DNA of 64,000 bases from Usitatibacter rugosus (GTDB lineage Bacteria; Pseudomonadota; Gammaproteobacteria; Burkholderiales; Usitatibacteraceae). Below the pieces are notes generated by a model. The model saw nothing but the letters and a program-made list of their open reading frames with translations. It made no database searches and had not been told where the DNA came from. Positions 55,202-64,000 of the stretch are shown piece after piece (position 1 is the first letter of the stretch; each line of letters opens with the position of its first letter). The stretch is from assembly GCF_013003965.1 (NCBI RefSeq), contig NZ_CP053069.1:2015419-2079418 (forward strand), written 5' to 3'. A program made the position numbers and the translations under genes.

Positions 55202-55882
55202 GTGAACCTCCTTGCCGTAGAGACCTCCACTGAGTTGTGCTCCGCCGCCTTGTTGCGCGGCGAGGAGCTCTTCCTGGAGGAAGCCCTGGCCGAGAACCGC
55301 CATTCCGAGCTCCTGGTGCCCATGATCCGGCGCCTGCTCGAGCGCGCGCGCCTCACTCCCCAGGGCCTGGATGGCATCGGCTTCGGCCAGGGGCCGGGGT
55401 CCTTCACCGGCATCCGCATCGCCTGCGGCATCGCGCAGGGCATGGCCTTCGGCGCCGGCAAGCCCGTCGTGCCCGTGCCGTCGCTGCTGGCCCTGGCCGA
55501 GCAGGCGAACGAAGGGCGCGTCATCGTCGCCTTCGACGCGCGCATGGACGAGACCTATCTCGCCGCCTATGCGCGCAACGGCAACGACTGGAACGAAATC
55601 ATCGCGCCGATGCTGGCCGACCGCGCCTCGCTTCCGCCGTTGCCGGGCCGTGCCTGGGTCGCGAGCGGCAGCGGCTTCGACCGCTTCGACTGGCTGCGCG
55701 AGCACTACCGCGATTCCATCGCGATGCGCATCGAGAACGACCTGCCGCGCGCCGGCGCCATCGCGCGCCTCGCCGCGCGCCGCCTCGCTCGGGGAATGGG
55801 CGTGCCGCCCGAGCGTGCCGCGCCCCTATACTTGCGCGACAAGGTCGCCCTCACGACCGAGGAAAGGCAGGCGAAGCGGTGA
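55202..55882 (+). CDS. tsaB: tRNA threonylcarbamoyladenosine biosynthesis protein TsaB
   Basis: 226 residues from GTG 55202. MNLLAVETSTELCSAALLRG and IGFGQGPGSFTGIRIACGIA identify TsaB, the scaffold partner of TsaD in the t6A modification of ANN-decoding tRNAs. It is shown with its usual operon mate rimI, whose start overlaps its stop (GTGA). Confidence 0.92.
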   Translation: MNLLAVETSTELCSAALLRGEELFLEEALAENRHSELLVPMIRRLLERARLTPQGLDGIGFGQGPGSFTGIRIACGIAQGMAFGAGKPVVPVPSLLALAEQANEGRVIVAFDARMDETYLAAYARNGNDWNEIIAPMLADRASLPPLPGRAWVASGSGFDRFDWLREHYRDSIAMRIENDLPRAGAIARLAARRLARGMGVPPERAAPLYLRDKVALTTEERQAKR

Positions 55883-56340
55883 GCGCGGTCCCGATCCCCC
55901 AGATGCACTACCGGTCCATGCGCGCGGCGGACCTCCCGGTGGTGGCGAAGCTGGAGAAGGAGCTCTACGCCTTTCCGTGGAGCGCGGGCAATTTCCGCGA
56001 CTCGCTCAGCGCCGGCTACGACTGCTGGACCGTCTGCCACGGCGAGACGGTGATCGGCTACGCGGTGCTGATGATCGCGCTGGACGAGGCGCACCTGCTC
56101 AACATCGCGATCGCCGAGAACTGGCAGAACCAGGGCGTGGGCCGCGCGTTCCTGCGCCACATGGTGGAAGTCGCGCGCAACGCCGCGTGCGGCATCGTCT
56201 ACCTCGAGGTGCGGCCGTCCAACGTCGCGGCCCGCCACCTCTACCGCACGATGGGCTTCCAGCAGATCGCGATCCGCCCGAGCTACTACCCGACCACGCT
56301 GGGGCGCGAGGACGCATTGTTCCTCGGCCTCACCCTGTAG
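55879..56340 (+). CDS. rimI: Ribosomal protein S18 alanine N-acetyltransferase
   Basis: 153 residues from GTG 55879. The GNAT fold is clear: MRAADLPVVAKLEKELYAFP, acetyl-CoA loop ENWQNQGVGRAFLRHMVEVA, then LEVRPSNVAARHLYRTMGFQ, the RimI signature. It acetylates the N-terminus of S18. Positioned between tsaB and the glycosylase, as in many proteobacteria. Confidence 0.9.
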   Translation: MSAVPIPQMHYRSMRAADLPVVAKLEKELYAFPWSAGNFRDSLSAGYDCWTVCHGETVIGYAVLMIALDEAHLLNIAIAENWQNQGVGRAFLRHMVEVARNAACGIVYLEVRPSNVAARHLYRTMGFQQIAIRPSYYPTTLGREDALFLGLTL

Positions 56341-56342
56341 CC

Positions 56343-57107
56343 ATGGACACGCGCTCGCTGAAGGAGCTGGAGCTCCTCGAGGTGGCCGGGCTCTACGGCC
56401 TGTCGACGGCCGCGCCCGCATCTCCCGCCGTCGCGCCCGCCAGTGCGGCGCCTCCGGCCGCTCGCGTTTCGCAATCGCCTGCGCCGGTATCGGCGCCCGC
56501 GGCCGTACCGACTTCCGCACCCGCCGCCGCATCCGTCCCGAGAGTGATCCCGGCCGACTGGAATGCCCTCCAGGCCGCCGTTCGCGAATGCACGGCGTGC
56601 GGGCTCTGCCGGCAGCGGAAGCAAACCGTCTTCGGCGTCGGCAATGAAGCCGCGCCCTGGCTCTTCGTGGGCGAAGGCCCGGGTGCCGAGGAAGACGAGC
56701 AGGGCGAGCCCTTCGTCGGCCAGGCGGGGAAGCTGCTCGACAACATGCTCGGCGCCCTCGGTCTCGCGCGCGGCCGCGAGGTCTACATCGCCAACGTCGT
56801 GAAGTGCCGCCCGCCCGGCAACCGCACCCCCACGCCGGAAGAGGCCGCGGCGTGCGCGCCTTTCCTCGATGCGCAGATCGACCACATCAAGCCCAGGCTG
56901 ATCGTGGCGCTCGGCAAGACGGCGGCATCGCGCCTGCTCAACACCGAATCGAGCCTCGCCAGCCTTCGCGGCCGCGTGCACGCCTACCGCGGCACGCCGC
57001 TCATCGTCACGTACCATCCCGCTTACCTGCTGCGCACGCTCCCCGACAAGTCCAAGGCGTGGGAAGACCTCCTCTTCGCACGCCGCCACCTTGCCAAGGT
57101 CGCGTGA
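56343..57107 (+). CDS. Family 4 uracil-DNA glycosylase with Ala/Pro-rich linker
   Basis: 254 residues. A short N-terminal segment ([18 protein letters not shown]) leads into an Ala/Pro/Ser-rich linker (about 25-70) and the catalytic domain. Motif A is [19 protein letters not shown]; motif B is TYHPAYLLR. The [4Fe-4S] Cys are in [26 protein letters not shown] and AAACAPFLD. It removes uracil from DNA. It begins 2 bases after rimI. Confidence 0.9.
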   Translation: MDTRSLKELELLEVAGLYGLSTAAPASPAVAPASAAPPAARVSQSPAPVSAPAAVPTSAPAAASVPRVIPADWNALQAAVRECTACGLCRQRKQTVFGVGNEAAPWLFVGEGPGAEEDEQGEPFVGQAGKLLDNMLGALGLARGREVYIANVVKCRPPGNRTPTPEEAAACAPFLDAQIDHIKPRLIVALGKTAASRLLNTESSLASLRGRVHAYRGTPLIVTYHPAYLLRTLPDKSKAWEDLLFARRHLAKVA

Positions 57108-57183
57108 ATATTTCCGCCTTGTGTTCGGGGCGGGCCATCCCCATCATCGCGTTGCCCCAACTTCCGGGAGACAAGGGACCACC

Positions 57184-57777
57184 ATGAGAAAGCTGCTGGG
57201 CTTCTTCGCCGTCACCGCGATGCTCGTTCTGAGCGGATGCGGCTACAACGACTTCCAATCGAAGGACGAGCAGGTGAAGGCCGCGTGGGCCGAGGTGCTG
57301 AACCAGTACAAGCGCCGCGCCGACCTGATCCCCAACCTCGTGCAGACGGTGCAGGGCTACGCCGCGCAGGAGCGCGACGTGCTGCTGGGCGTCACGCAGG
57401 CGCGCTCGAAGGTGGGCTCGCTGCAGGCCTCGCCGGAGATGGTGAACGACGCCGCGGCGATGGCGAAATTCCAGGCCGCGCAGGGCGAGCTCTCGAACGC
57501 GCTGTCGCGCCTGCTCGTGGTGACGGAGAACTATCCGCAGCTGAAGAGCGACGCGCTCTTCCGGGACCTGATGACGCAGCTCGAAGGCACGGAGAACCGC
57601 ATCACCGTCGCCCGCAACCGCTTCATCGCGGACGTGCGTGACTACAACGTCCTCGCGCGCAAGTTCCCGACCAACCTCACGGCGATGATCTTCGGCTACA
57701 AGGAGAAGCCGACGTTCACGGTCGAGAACGAGAAGGTGATCGCGGAGCCTCCGAAGGTCGACTTCAACAAGAAATGA
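57184..57777 (+). CDS. LemA family lipoprotein
   Basis: 197 residues. MRKLLGFFAVTAMLVLSGC gives a lipobox. YNDFQSKDEQVKAAWAEVLN and QYKRRADLIPNLVQTVQGYA are the LemA signature, and RFIADVRDYNVLARKFPTNL closes the helical bundle. LemA proteins are anchored with long coiled helices and their role is unclear. Overlaps the following TPM gene (ATGA), with which it usually occurs. Confidence 0.9.
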   Translation: MRKLLGFFAVTAMLVLSGCGYNDFQSKDEQVKAAWAEVLNQYKRRADLIPNLVQTVQGYAAQERDVLLGVTQARSKVGSLQASPEMVNDAAAMAKFQAAQGELSNALSRLLVVTENYPQLKSDALFRDLMTQLEGTENRITVARNRFIADVRDYNVLARKFPTNLTAMIFGYKEKPTFTVENEKVIAEPPKVDFNKK

Positions 57778-58694
57778 GCGTGACGCGGGGGCTTCGAGCC
57801 CCGATGGCGTGGCTGGCGGCGGGCCTGCTCGCCGCCGCTTCGTTCGCGGCGCTGTCGCAGGACGCGCTCGTTCCCGTCCCGAAGCTCACCGCCCACGCCA
57901 TCGACCAGACGGGCACGCTCACCGTGCCCGAGCTCGCCGCGGTCGAGGCGAAGCTCGCGGCCTTCGAGGCCGCCCGCGGCTCGCAGGTCGCGGTGCTGAT
58001 GGTGCCGACGATCGGTGCCGAGCCGATCGAGGACTTCGCGCTTCGCGTCACGGACGCGTGGAAGCTCGGCCGCAAGGGCGTGGATGACGGCGTGCTCTTC
58101 GTGATCGCCAAGCAGCAGCGCAAGATCCGCATCCAGACCGGCCGCGGCGTGCAGGGCACGCTCACCGACGCGACCTCGGGTCGCATCATCCGCGAGCGCG
58201 TGACGCCGGCGTTCCGCGACGGCAACTTCGCCGCCGGCATCGACGCGGGCGTGGACGCCATCCTGAAGGCGATCGAAGGGGAGTCGCTGCCGCCGGTCAA
58301 GGCGGGCACGACCTCGCGCAAGGTCGATACCCTCCCGTCGTCCGGATTCGATTTCCTCTGGCTCGCGTTCTTCGGCGTGCCGGTGGTCGCGATGATGCTG
58401 CGGCCCATGGTCGGCCGCGCGGGCAGCGCGCTCGCCACGGGCGGAATCACCGGCGTGGGCGCCTGGCTCATCCTGGGCTCGCTCATCGCGGGCGTGATCG
58501 GCGCCGTCATCGCCTTCATCGTCGCGATCTCGATGGGCACCAACGCGCTTCGCCAGGGGCGGAGCGGCGGCGGCGCCTGGATTCCCGGCGGCGGCTTCGG
58601 CGGGGGTGGAGGCGGCTTCGGCGGTGGTGGCGGGGGCGGCTTCAGCGGCGGCGGGGGCGGCTTCGACGGCGGCGGCGCGTCGGGAAACTGGTGA
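57774..58694 (+). CDS. TPM-domain membrane protein with Gly-rich C-terminus (YgcG-like)
   Basis: 306 residues. A signal-like N-terminus (AWLAAGLLAAASFAALSQ), a TPM domain (about 40-180; TGTLTVPELAAVEAKLAAFE and VDDGVLFVIAKQQRKIRIQT), two membrane segments (around 195-245) and a Gly-rich tail. This is the YgcG layout that goes with LemA. Function in membrane protein or photosystem repair in other organisms; unknown here. Confidence 0.87.
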   Translation: MSVTRGLRAPMAWLAAGLLAAASFAALSQDALVPVPKLTAHAIDQTGTLTVPELAAVEAKLAAFEAARGSQVAVLMVPTIGAEPIEDFALRVTDAWKLGRKGVDDGVLFVIAKQQRKIRIQTGRGVQGTLTDATSGRIIRERVTPAFRDGNFAAGIDAGVDAILKAIEGESLPPVKAGTTSRKVDTLPSSGFDFLWLAFFGVPVVAMMLRPMVGRAGSALATGGITGVGAWLILGSLIAGVIGAVIAFIVAISMGTNALRQGRSGGGAWIPGGGFGGGGGGFGGGGGGGFSGGGGGFDGGGASGNW

Positions 58695-59191
58695 TGGATC
58701 TCGGGCGCTTCGCACGGCATTTCGCCATGACTCCGTGGAGGGCGCGCCGCGCGTTCCCGGACAAGACCCTCGATGCGATCCAGCACGAGGTCACGGAGCA
58801 GGAGAAGCGCCACAGCGGCCAGGTGCGCTTCGTGGTCGAGGCGGAGCTCACGACCGGCCAGCTCTGGGCGGCGCTCACCGCCCGCTCACGCGCGATCGAG
58901 GTCTTCTCGATGCTCCAGGTGTGGAACACCGAGTCCAATTCGGGCGTGCTGGTCTACGTCCTCCTCGCCGACCATCGCGTGGAGGTGGTCGCGGACCGCG
59001 GCATCCAGCGCAAGGTCCCGGCCGCGGACTGGTCCGCGATCGTGGCGATGATGGAAACGCACTTCCGGGCCGGCCGGTTCGAGGAGGGGGCGGTCGCCGG
59101 GGTGCGGGCCGTGTCGGAAGTCCTCGCCACCCACTTCCCGCCAGACGGAATGTCGGCCAACGAACTCCCGGACCGGCCAGTCATGTTGTGA
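58691..59191 (+). CDS. TPM-domain protein, cytoplasmic form
   Basis: 166 residues from GTG 58691 (or ATG 58694). ALDAIQHEVTEQEKRHSGQV-like (KTLDAIQHEVTEQEKRHSGQ), VRFVVEAELTTGQLWAALTA and LVYVLLADHRVEVVADRGIQ belong to the TPM phosphatase-like domain (PF04536). It lacks a signal peptide and membrane segment. The third member of a lemA-tpm-tpm operon. Confidence 0.82.
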   Translation: MMDLGRFARHFAMTPWRARRAFPDKTLDAIQHEVTEQEKRHSGQVRFVVEAELTTGQLWAALTARSRAIEVFSMLQVWNTESNSGVLVYVLLADHRVEVVADRGIQRKVPAADWSAIVAMMETHFRAGRFEEGAVAGVRAVSEVLATHFPPDGMSANELPDRPVML

Positions 59192-59225
59192 AACATCTGC
59201 GGGAGGCCGGGGCGGGTCGTTGCGG

Positions 59226-59231
59226 TACAAT
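59226..59231 (+). promoter_or_regulatory. -10 element of the iclR-type gene
   Basis: TACAAT lies 37 bases before the chosen ATG (59268). It overlaps a possible TTG start at 59220, which is therefore unlikely. The -35 region is poor. Confidence 0.4.
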
Positions 59232-59267
59232 TTTCGGCACGCCATTCTGCCAGCCGAAACTCCCGCC

Positions 59268-60020
59268 ATGGAACAAACCGTCCGCAAGGCCTTCGATGTC
59301 CTCGAGGCGCTCGCCAAGTCGGGCGGCCCGCGCCGGCTCACCGACCTCTCCCGCGAGCTGTCCCTCACCAAGCCCAACGTCTACCGGCTGCTCTCGACGC
59401 TGACCGAGCTGGGTTACGTCTCGAAGGAGGAGGCGACCAGCCGCTACTCGGCCACGCTCAAGCTCTGGGAAATGGGCTCGGTGCTGGTCCACGACGCGAA
59501 TCTGGTCTCGGTCACGGCGCCCAAGCTGCGCGACCTCGCGGCGCGCGCCAAGGAATCGGTCCAGCTCGCCGTCTATGACGCGGGCTACACGGTGTACGTG
59601 AACAAGGTGGACGGCCCGCAGCCGATCAAGGCGATGACCACGATCGGCAGCCGCATTCCCGCGGCGTGCGCTTCCACCGGCAAGGCGATCCTCGCGTATC
59701 TCGACGATGCGGAAGTAAAGCAGGCCTTCGGGCTGCTGCGCCGCTTCACGACGCGCACGCGCACCCAGCGCGCGGACCTCGATCGCGACCTCGCCGATGC
59801 GCGTAACCGCGGCTTCGCGGTGAACTACGGCGAGTGGCGCCAGGGCATCTGCGGGATCGCGGCGCCGCTGCGCGACCATCGCGGGCAAGTAGTCGCGGCG
59901 ATGGGCATCTGGGGCGCGGAGGATTCGATCCTCGGCACGCGCAAGGAAGAGCTGAGCAAGCTCGTGCTCGAGATCGCCGGCGAGGCTTCGTCGGAACTGG
60001 GCTACCTGGAAGCTCGCTAG
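59268..60020 (+). CDS. IclR-family transcriptional regulator
   Basis: 250 residues from ATG 59268. The winged helix reads VRKAFDVLEALAKSGGPRRL and DLSRELSLTKPNVYRLLSTL; the GAF-like effector domain has PIKAMTTIGSRIPAACASTG and RGFAVNYGEWRQGICGIAAP. Typical of IclR regulators of catabolic genes. No target operon is adjacent. Its stop shares the CTAG tetramer with the ccmH stop. Confidence 0.88.
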   Translation: MEQTVRKAFDVLEALAKSGGPRRLTDLSRELSLTKPNVYRLLSTLTELGYVSKEEATSRYSATLKLWEMGSVLVHDANLVSVTAPKLRDLAARAKESVQLAVYDAGYTVYVNKVDGPQPIKAMTTIGSRIPAACASTGKAILAYLDDAEVKQAFGLLRRFTTRTRTQRADLDRDLADARNRGFAVNYGEWRQGICGIAAPLRDHRGQVVAAMGIWGAEDSILGTRKEELSKLVLEIAGEASSELGYLEAR

Positions 60021-60472
60021 GGCCCGTCCAGCAGCTTCTCGATTTCCGCGCGCCGGGGGCTCGGCGCGGCCGGAGCGGCCTGCGCCTTCCGGCGGCGCAC
60101 CACCACCAGGAACACTGCTACCCCCGTGACCAGCAGCGCCAGCGGCGCGATCCACAGCGCGAGCGTGTTCGCCTGGAACGGCGGCTTGTACAGCACGAAA
60201 TCCCCGTAGCGCTGGACCATGTAGTCGCGGATCTCGCCGTCGCTCTTGCCGGCGGCGATCTGGCCGCGGATCTGGTTGCGAAGGTCGATCGCGAGCGAGG
60301 CGTTGGAGTCGGCGATGGTCTGGTTCTGGCACACGAGGCAGCGCAGCTCCTCGGCGAGGTGCTTCAGGCGCTGCTCGGTCCCGGGATCGGGATTGGCGGG
60401 GCCCGCGGCTCCAACCTGCGCGAACGCGGCCGAGGTGAAGGCGAGGGCGAGGATCGCGAGAAGCGCCCTCAT
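60017..60472 (-). CDS. ccmH: Cytochrome c maturation protein CcmH
   Basis: 151 residues. A signal peptide (MRALLAILALAFTSAAFA) is followed by the redox motif LRCLVCQNQ with Cys45 and Cys48, and one membrane helix near 105-125 (LALLVTGVAVFLVVV). It reduces apocytochrome c thiols with CcmG. The start overlaps the ccmG stop. Confidence 0.92.
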   Translation of the reverse strand: MRALLAILALAFTSAAFAQVGAAGPANPDPGTEQRLKHLAEELRCLVCQNQTIADSNASLAIDLRNQIRGQIAAGKSDGEIRDYMVQRYGDFVLYKPPFQANTLALWIAPLALLVTGVAVFLVVVRRRKAQAAPAAPSPRRAEIEKLLDGP

Positions 60473-60999
60473 GCCTGCAGCTTCTTCAGCAGCGGGAGGA
60501 TCTTGCCCTCCAGCGCCTCGGGCGTGATCGGGCCGATCTGCTTGTAGCGGACCACGCCCATCTTGTCGATCACGAAGGTCTCGGGCACGCCGTAGACGCC
60601 GTAGTCGATGCCGACGCGGCCGTCGAAGTCGTAGGCGGAGAGCACATACGGGTTGCCGAAGCGCGTGAGCCACTGCATGCCCGCGTCGCGCTGGTCCTTG
60701 TAGTTGAGACCCACGATGGGGACGATGTTGCGCTTCGACATTTCGACCAGCAGCGGATGCTCGACGCGGCACGAGACGCACCACGAGGCCCACACGTTCA
60801 GCATCCACACGCGGCCCTTCATGTCCTCGGGCGTGAAGGGCTTCGCGGCGTCGTGCAGCTGCTCGAGCTTGAACGCCGGCGCGGGCTTGTCGATGAACGG
60901 CGAGGGGATCTCGCGTGGATCGCGCTGCAGGCCCACGGCGAAGAAGCCCGCGAGCACGAGGAAGAGGACGAAGGGAACGACGAACTTGAGCGAGCGCAT
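60469..60999 (-). CDS. ccmG: Thiol:disulphide interchange protein CcmG (DsbE)
   Basis: 176 residues. A membrane anchor (6-24) precedes a thioredoxin fold with WCVSC (Cys74, Cys77). GVYGVPETFVIDKMGVVRYK carries the cis-Pro. It keeps CcmH and apocytochrome reduced. Starts 6 bases after the ccmF stop. Confidence 0.92.
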   Translation of the reverse strand: MRSLKFVVPFVLFLVLAGFFAVGLQRDPREIPSPFIDKPAPAFKLEQLHDAAKPFTPEDMKGRVWMLNVWASWCVSCRVEHPLLVEMSKRNIVPIVGLNYKDQRDAGMQWLTRFGNPYVLSAYDFDGRVGIDYGVYGVPETFVIDKMGVVRYKQIGPITPEALEGKILPLLKKLQA

Positions 61000-61005
61000 G
61001 GTCGG

Positions 61006-62991
61006 TCAGGCGGCCTTTCCGGCGAGCGCGGTGGCGGCGGCATGGCGTGCCGTCACCCGGCTGCGGTAACGGCGATCACCGAGGGCGACGAAGCCGCCCA
61101 GCGCCATCAGGAAGCAGCCGCCCCAGATCCAGTCCACGAACGGCTTGTGATAGACGCGAACGCCCCAGGCGCCCTCGGCCACCGGCTCGCCGAGCGAGAC
61201 GTAGAGATCGCCGAGGAAGCGCGTGGCGATCGCCGCTTCCGTCATCGTCTGGCCTTCGGCCGCGTAGACGCGCTTCTCGGGCTGCATCATGCGCAGCACG
61301 TCGGGCGAGCCTTCCTTGCGCAATTCAAACTGGCCCTGCACCGCGACGTAGTTGGCGCCGGTGACGTCCTTCGTGCCGAGGAACGTGAATTCGAAGCCGC
61401 CGACGCTCGTCTTCTCGCCCGGGGCCATGCGGATGTCGCGCTCGGTCTCGTAGCCCTTCACGAGCGTCACGCCGAGGATGAAGACCGCGATGCCCAGGTG
61501 CGCCACGACCATGCCCCACCAGTGCGCGGGTTGCGCCGCGATCCGCGCACCGAGCGTGGCCTGCGATGCGGTCGTGATGCGATTTCGCACCTGCACGATC
61601 GACGCGGCGATCACCCAGACGGCGAGCAGCAGGCCCAAGGCCACCCACGGCGACCAGCGGCCGAAGACGAAGGGCAGGATGATCGCGGCAGCGACTGCGA
61701 CGCCCAGCGCCCACTTGAGGCGGGTCCAGAGCGCGGGCAATTCGGCGCGCTTCCAGCTCGCGACCGGACCCACGGCCATGAGGAACACGGCGGGCGCCAT
61801 GAGCGGGCCGAAGACCGCCTCGAAGTAAGGAGGACCGACGGAGATCTTCCCGGCGCCGAGCGCATCGAGGAAGAGCGGGTAGAGCGTGCCCAGCATCACG
61901 GCGGCCAGGGCCACGGCGAGCAGGATGTTGTTCGCGAGCAGCAGCGATTCGCGCGACACCGGCGCGAAGCCGCCGCCCATTCCCACGCGCGGAGCGCGCC
62001 ACGCGAACAGGGCCAACGAACCGCCGATCACGATCACGAGGAAGATCAGGATGAAGATGCCGCGCGCCGGATCGGTGGCGAATGCATGCACCGACGTCAG
62101 CACGCCCGAGCGTACGAGGAAGGTACCCACGAGCGAGAGCGAGAATGCGGTGATGGCGAGCAGCACGGTCCAGCTGCGGAAGGTGCCGCGCTTCTCCGTG
62201 ACGGCGAGCGAATGGATGAGCGCCGTGCCCGCGAGCCACGGCATGAAGGACGCGTTCTCGACCGGGTCCCAGAACCACCACCCGCCCCAGCCGAGCTCGT
62301 AGTAGGCCCACCAGCTACCCAGCGCGATGCCGATGGTGAGGAAGCACCACGCCGCCGTGGTCCACGGGCGCGACCAGCGCGCCCACGCCGCATCGAGCCG
62401 GCCTTCCATCAGCGCGGCGATCGCGAACGAGAAGGCGACCGAGAAGCCGACATAGCCCATGTAGAGCATCGGCGGATGGATCACCATCCCCGGGTCCTGC
62501 AGCAGCGGGTTCAGGTCGCGTCCCTCGGCGAGCCCGGGCACGTGGCGCGCGAACGGATTGGACGTGAGCAGCATGAAGAGGAGGAATCCCGCGCTCACGA
62601 ATCCCATGACGCCGATCACGCGCGCGGCGAGGCGGTCGGGGAGATGGCGGCTGAATGCGGCGACCGCGAGCGTCCAGCCGGCCAGCATCAGCGTCCAGAG
62701 CAGCATCGAGCCTTCATGCGAGCCCCAGGTGGCGGCGAACTTGTAGGCCGTGGGCAGGCGCGTGTTCGAGTTGTTGGCGACGTTGACCACGGAGAAGTCG
62801 CTCGCCACGAATGACGCGGCGAGCGCGGCGAACGAAAGGGCCACGAAGAGGAACTGGCCGATCGCGATCGGGCGGGCCGTGCCCATCAGAGTGCGGCGGT
62901 TGGTCGCGGCACCCACCAGCGGCAGCACGGTCTGCGCAAGCGCGAGGGCGAGTGCGATGACGAGGGCGAAGTGCCCGAGCTCGGGAATCAT
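61006..62991 (-). CDS. ccmF: Cytochrome c haem lyase subunit CcmF
   Basis: 661 residues with about fifteen membrane segments. The haem-handling WWD motif is [31 protein letters not shown] and [17 protein letters not shown] contain conserved His. It attaches haem to apocytochrome c. The start overlaps the ccmE stop (ATGA). Confidence 0.93.
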   Translation of the reverse strand: MIPELGHFALVIALALALAQTVLPLVGAATNRRTLMGTARPIAIGQFLFVALSFAALAASFVASDFSVVNVANNSNTRLPTAYKFAATWGSHEGSMLLWTLMLAGWTLAVAAFSRHLPDRLAARVIGVMGFVSAGFLLFMLLTSNPFARHVPGLAEGRDLNPLLQDPGMVIHPPMLYMGYVGFSVAFSFAIAALMEGRLDAAWARWSRPWTTAAWCFLTIGIALGSWWAYYELGWGGWWFWDPVENASFMPWLAGTALIHSLAVTEKRGTFRSWTVLLAITAFSLSLVGTFLVRSGVLTSVHAFATDPARGIFILIFLVIVIGGSLALFAWRAPRVGMGGGFAPVSRESLLLANNILLAVALAAVMLGTLYPLFLDALGAGKISVGPPYFEAVFGPLMAPAVFLMAVGPVASWKRAELPALWTRLKWALGVAVAAAIILPFVFGRWSPWVALGLLLAVWVIAASIVQVRNRITTASQATLGARIAAQPAHWWGMVVAHLGIAVFILGVTLVKGYETERDIRMAPGEKTSVGGFEFTFLGTKDVTGANYVAVQGQFELRKEGSPDVLRMMQPEKRVYAAEGQTMTEAAIATRFLGDLYVSLGEPVAEGAWGVRVYHKPFVDWIWGGCFLMALGGFVALGDRRYRSRVTARHAAATALAGKAA

Positions 62992-63476
62992 GGTTTGGCG
63001 CTCCGGCTGTCTTTCGTGTCCTTCTGCCCGGCGAAGGAGGTCTTGTCCATGGGATGTCCGGCGCGCTTGAGCGCCTCGGCCGCTTCGGGCGGCATGTAGT
63101 TCTCGTCGTGCTTGGCGAGCACCTCGCTCGCGCGGAAGACGCCGTCGGGGCCGAGCTTGCCCTGCGCCACGACGCCTTTGCCTTCCTTGAAGAGGTCGGG
63201 AAGGATGCCGGTGTACATAACGGGGATCGTCTCCACCGTGTCCGTGACCCGGAAGGCGACGGTGAGCGCGTCGGGATTGCGCTTCACGCTGCCCGCTTCC
63301 ACCAGCCCGCCGATGCGAAACGCCCGGTCGCGCGGCGCCTTGTGGCCGGCGACGTCGCTCGGCGTGAAGAAGAACACCAGGTTCGACTGGAACGCGTTCA
63401 GCACGAGCGCCACCGCGACGCCGAGCGCGGCGACTCCGGCGCCGATCCACGCGGCTCGTTTAGTCCTGGGCTTCAA
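62988..63476 (-). CDS. ccmE: Haem chaperone CcmE
   Basis: 162 residues. One N-terminal membrane helix (10-30) and an OB-fold. The haem-attaching His123 with Tyr127 lies in [12 protein letters not shown]. It carries haem from CcmC to CcmF. Overlaps ccmD by 17 bases. Confidence 0.93.
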   Translation of the reverse strand: MKPRTKRAAWIGAGVAALGVAVALVLNAFQSNLVFFFTPSDVAGHKAPRDRAFRIGGLVEAGSVKRNPDALTVAFRVTDTVETIPVMYTGILPDLFKEGKGVVAQGKLGPDGVFRASEVLAKHDENYMPPEAAEALKRAGHPMDKTSFAGQKDTKDSRSAKP

Positions 63477-63600
63477 GCTCGCGCTCCTCGTCGACCTGAT
63501 TCCACGCCCGCTTGCGGCCGAGCGCCAGCGCCACGAGCTCCACCGCGATGGCGACCGCCGTGGCGCCGTACGACATGGCGAGGAAGAAGGTGTGGTCCAT
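63460..63600 (-). CDS. ccmD: Haem exporter small protein CcmD
   Basis: 46 residues: [20 protein letters not shown] then a basic tail ([20 protein letters not shown]). The single helix with MSYG at its start is typical of CcmD, which helps release holo-CcmE from CcmABC. It is small and overlaps both neighbours (TGATG at the ccmC end). Confidence 0.85.
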   Translation of the reverse strand: MDHTFFLAMSYGATAVAIAVELVALALGRKRAWNQVDEERELEAQD

Positions 63601-64000
63601 CAGGCGGGCCTCAGCGCGCGCACCCAGCGCGTGCGCCGCTCGCGTTCGAGGATGATCGAGCGCACGCGCGTGAGCGCGGCGCCGATCGCGTACATCCAGA
63701 AGGAGAAGACCATGAGCAGCATCCCGGTGAGCATCGTCACGTGCATCGAGGTGCCCGTGAGCTTCACGGACGAGCCCTGGTGGAGCGTGTTCCACCATTG
63801 CACGGAGAAATAGATGATAGGCAGGTTCACGATGCCGACGATCGCGAGAAGCGATGCCGCCTTGTCGCCGCGGCGCGGATCCTCGAAGGCGTTGGCGAGC
63901 GCGATGAACCCGAAATAGAGGAACAGCAGCACCAGCTCCGAGGTGATGCGCGCATCCCACACCCAGTACGTGCCCCACGTGGGCCGCCCCCAGAAGGCGC
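63600..64000 (-). CDS. ccmC: Haem exporter protein CcmC, 5' end outside window
   Basis: The C-terminal about 133 residues of CcmC; the start lies beyond the right edge. The WWD-type motif WGRPTWGTYWVWDARITSEL marks the haem-binding region. A His in QWWNTLHQGSSVKLTGTSMH fits the conserved loop. Four membrane segments remain. It presents haem to CcmE. ccmA and ccmB presumably lie further right. Confidence 0.92.
   Translation of the reverse strand, partial: AFWGRPTWGTYWVWDARITSELVLLFLYFGFIALANAFEDPRRGDKAASLLAIVGIVNLPIIYFSVQWWNTLHQGSSVKLTGTSMHVTMLTGMLLMVFSFWMYAIGAALTRVRSIILERERRTRWVRALRPA

Noticed and set aside
59220-59267. Longer IclR start at TTG 59220.
   Set aside because: The added residues overlap the TACAAT -10 element and have no family counterpart.

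Overview
The window is about 64 kb of high-GC DNA with tightly packed genes, most of them starting inside or within a few bases of the previous stop. I count 66 protein genes, two of them cut by the window edges. I saw no rRNA, tRNA, CRISPR array, insertion sequence or prophage. The gene set suggests a free-living aerobic betaproteobacterium of a Burkholderiales/Nitrosomonadales-like lineage: a DksA of the Cys-poor type, tripartite tricarboxylate (Bug-type) binding proteins, a leucine-degradation cluster, LigJ/LigK-type enzymes, an EnvZ/OmpR pair and System I cytochrome c maturation. Genus and species cannot be read from this.

Layout. 1-13255 (minus strand) is an acyl-CoA catabolism block: CoA-transferase, SDR dehydrogenase and a BtrH_N-type protein, then isovaleryl-CoA dehydrogenase, an Ntn hydrolase, thiolase, TfoX-C protein, lipoprotein, a second acyl-CoA dehydrogenase, two membrane proteins, methylcrotonyl-CoA carboxylase beta subunit, enoyl-CoA hydratase and a secreted beta-propeller. 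It would take isovaleryl-CoA towards acetyl-CoA, but the biotin subunit and HMG-CoA lyase are not in view. 13290-16252 pairs a metallo-beta-lactamase-fold hydrolase with a TonB-dependent receptor. 16249-23146 holds a divergent leuC-leuD-leuB set behind a tricarboxylate-binding protein, a LysR regulator, and LigJ-like and LigK-like enzymes, possibly a catabolic module. 23243-24737 is an outer-membrane barrel facing a Crp/Fnr regulator. 24839-33117 is an acyl-CoA synthetase, a complete Liv-type ABC importer and a PaaK-like ligase. 33143-37254 is a split Fbp ferric-iron importer with a Fur box in the divergent promoter. 37458-46686 holds dksA, a Tat-exported dienelactone hydrolase, an EAL/degenerate-GGDEF protein, a methyltransferase, a lipoprotein hydrolase, an ABC exporter and a DinG-like helicase. 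46646-51810 holds a Gly-rich protein, glycosyltransferase, CDF transporter and EnvZ/OmpR. 52017-59191 holds an EF-hand protein, the DUF1800/DUF1501 pair, tsaB-rimI-udg, and LemA with two TPM proteins. 59268-64000 is an IclR regulator facing ccmCDEFGH.

The most unusual signals concern how genes begin and end. Two genes appear to use non-canonical starts tied to an upstream stop (ATT for leuC, ATA for the BtrH_N gene). Three convergent pairs share one CTAG tetramer as the stop on both strands. Two more convergent pairs end inside a palindrome that supplies mirror-image stop codons to both genes. A Rho-independent terminator lies inside a signal-peptide coding sequence. A dispersed palindromic repeat of about 86 bp sits in frame inside the methylcrotonyl-CoA carboxylase gene. 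No gap between genes exceeds about 210 bases.
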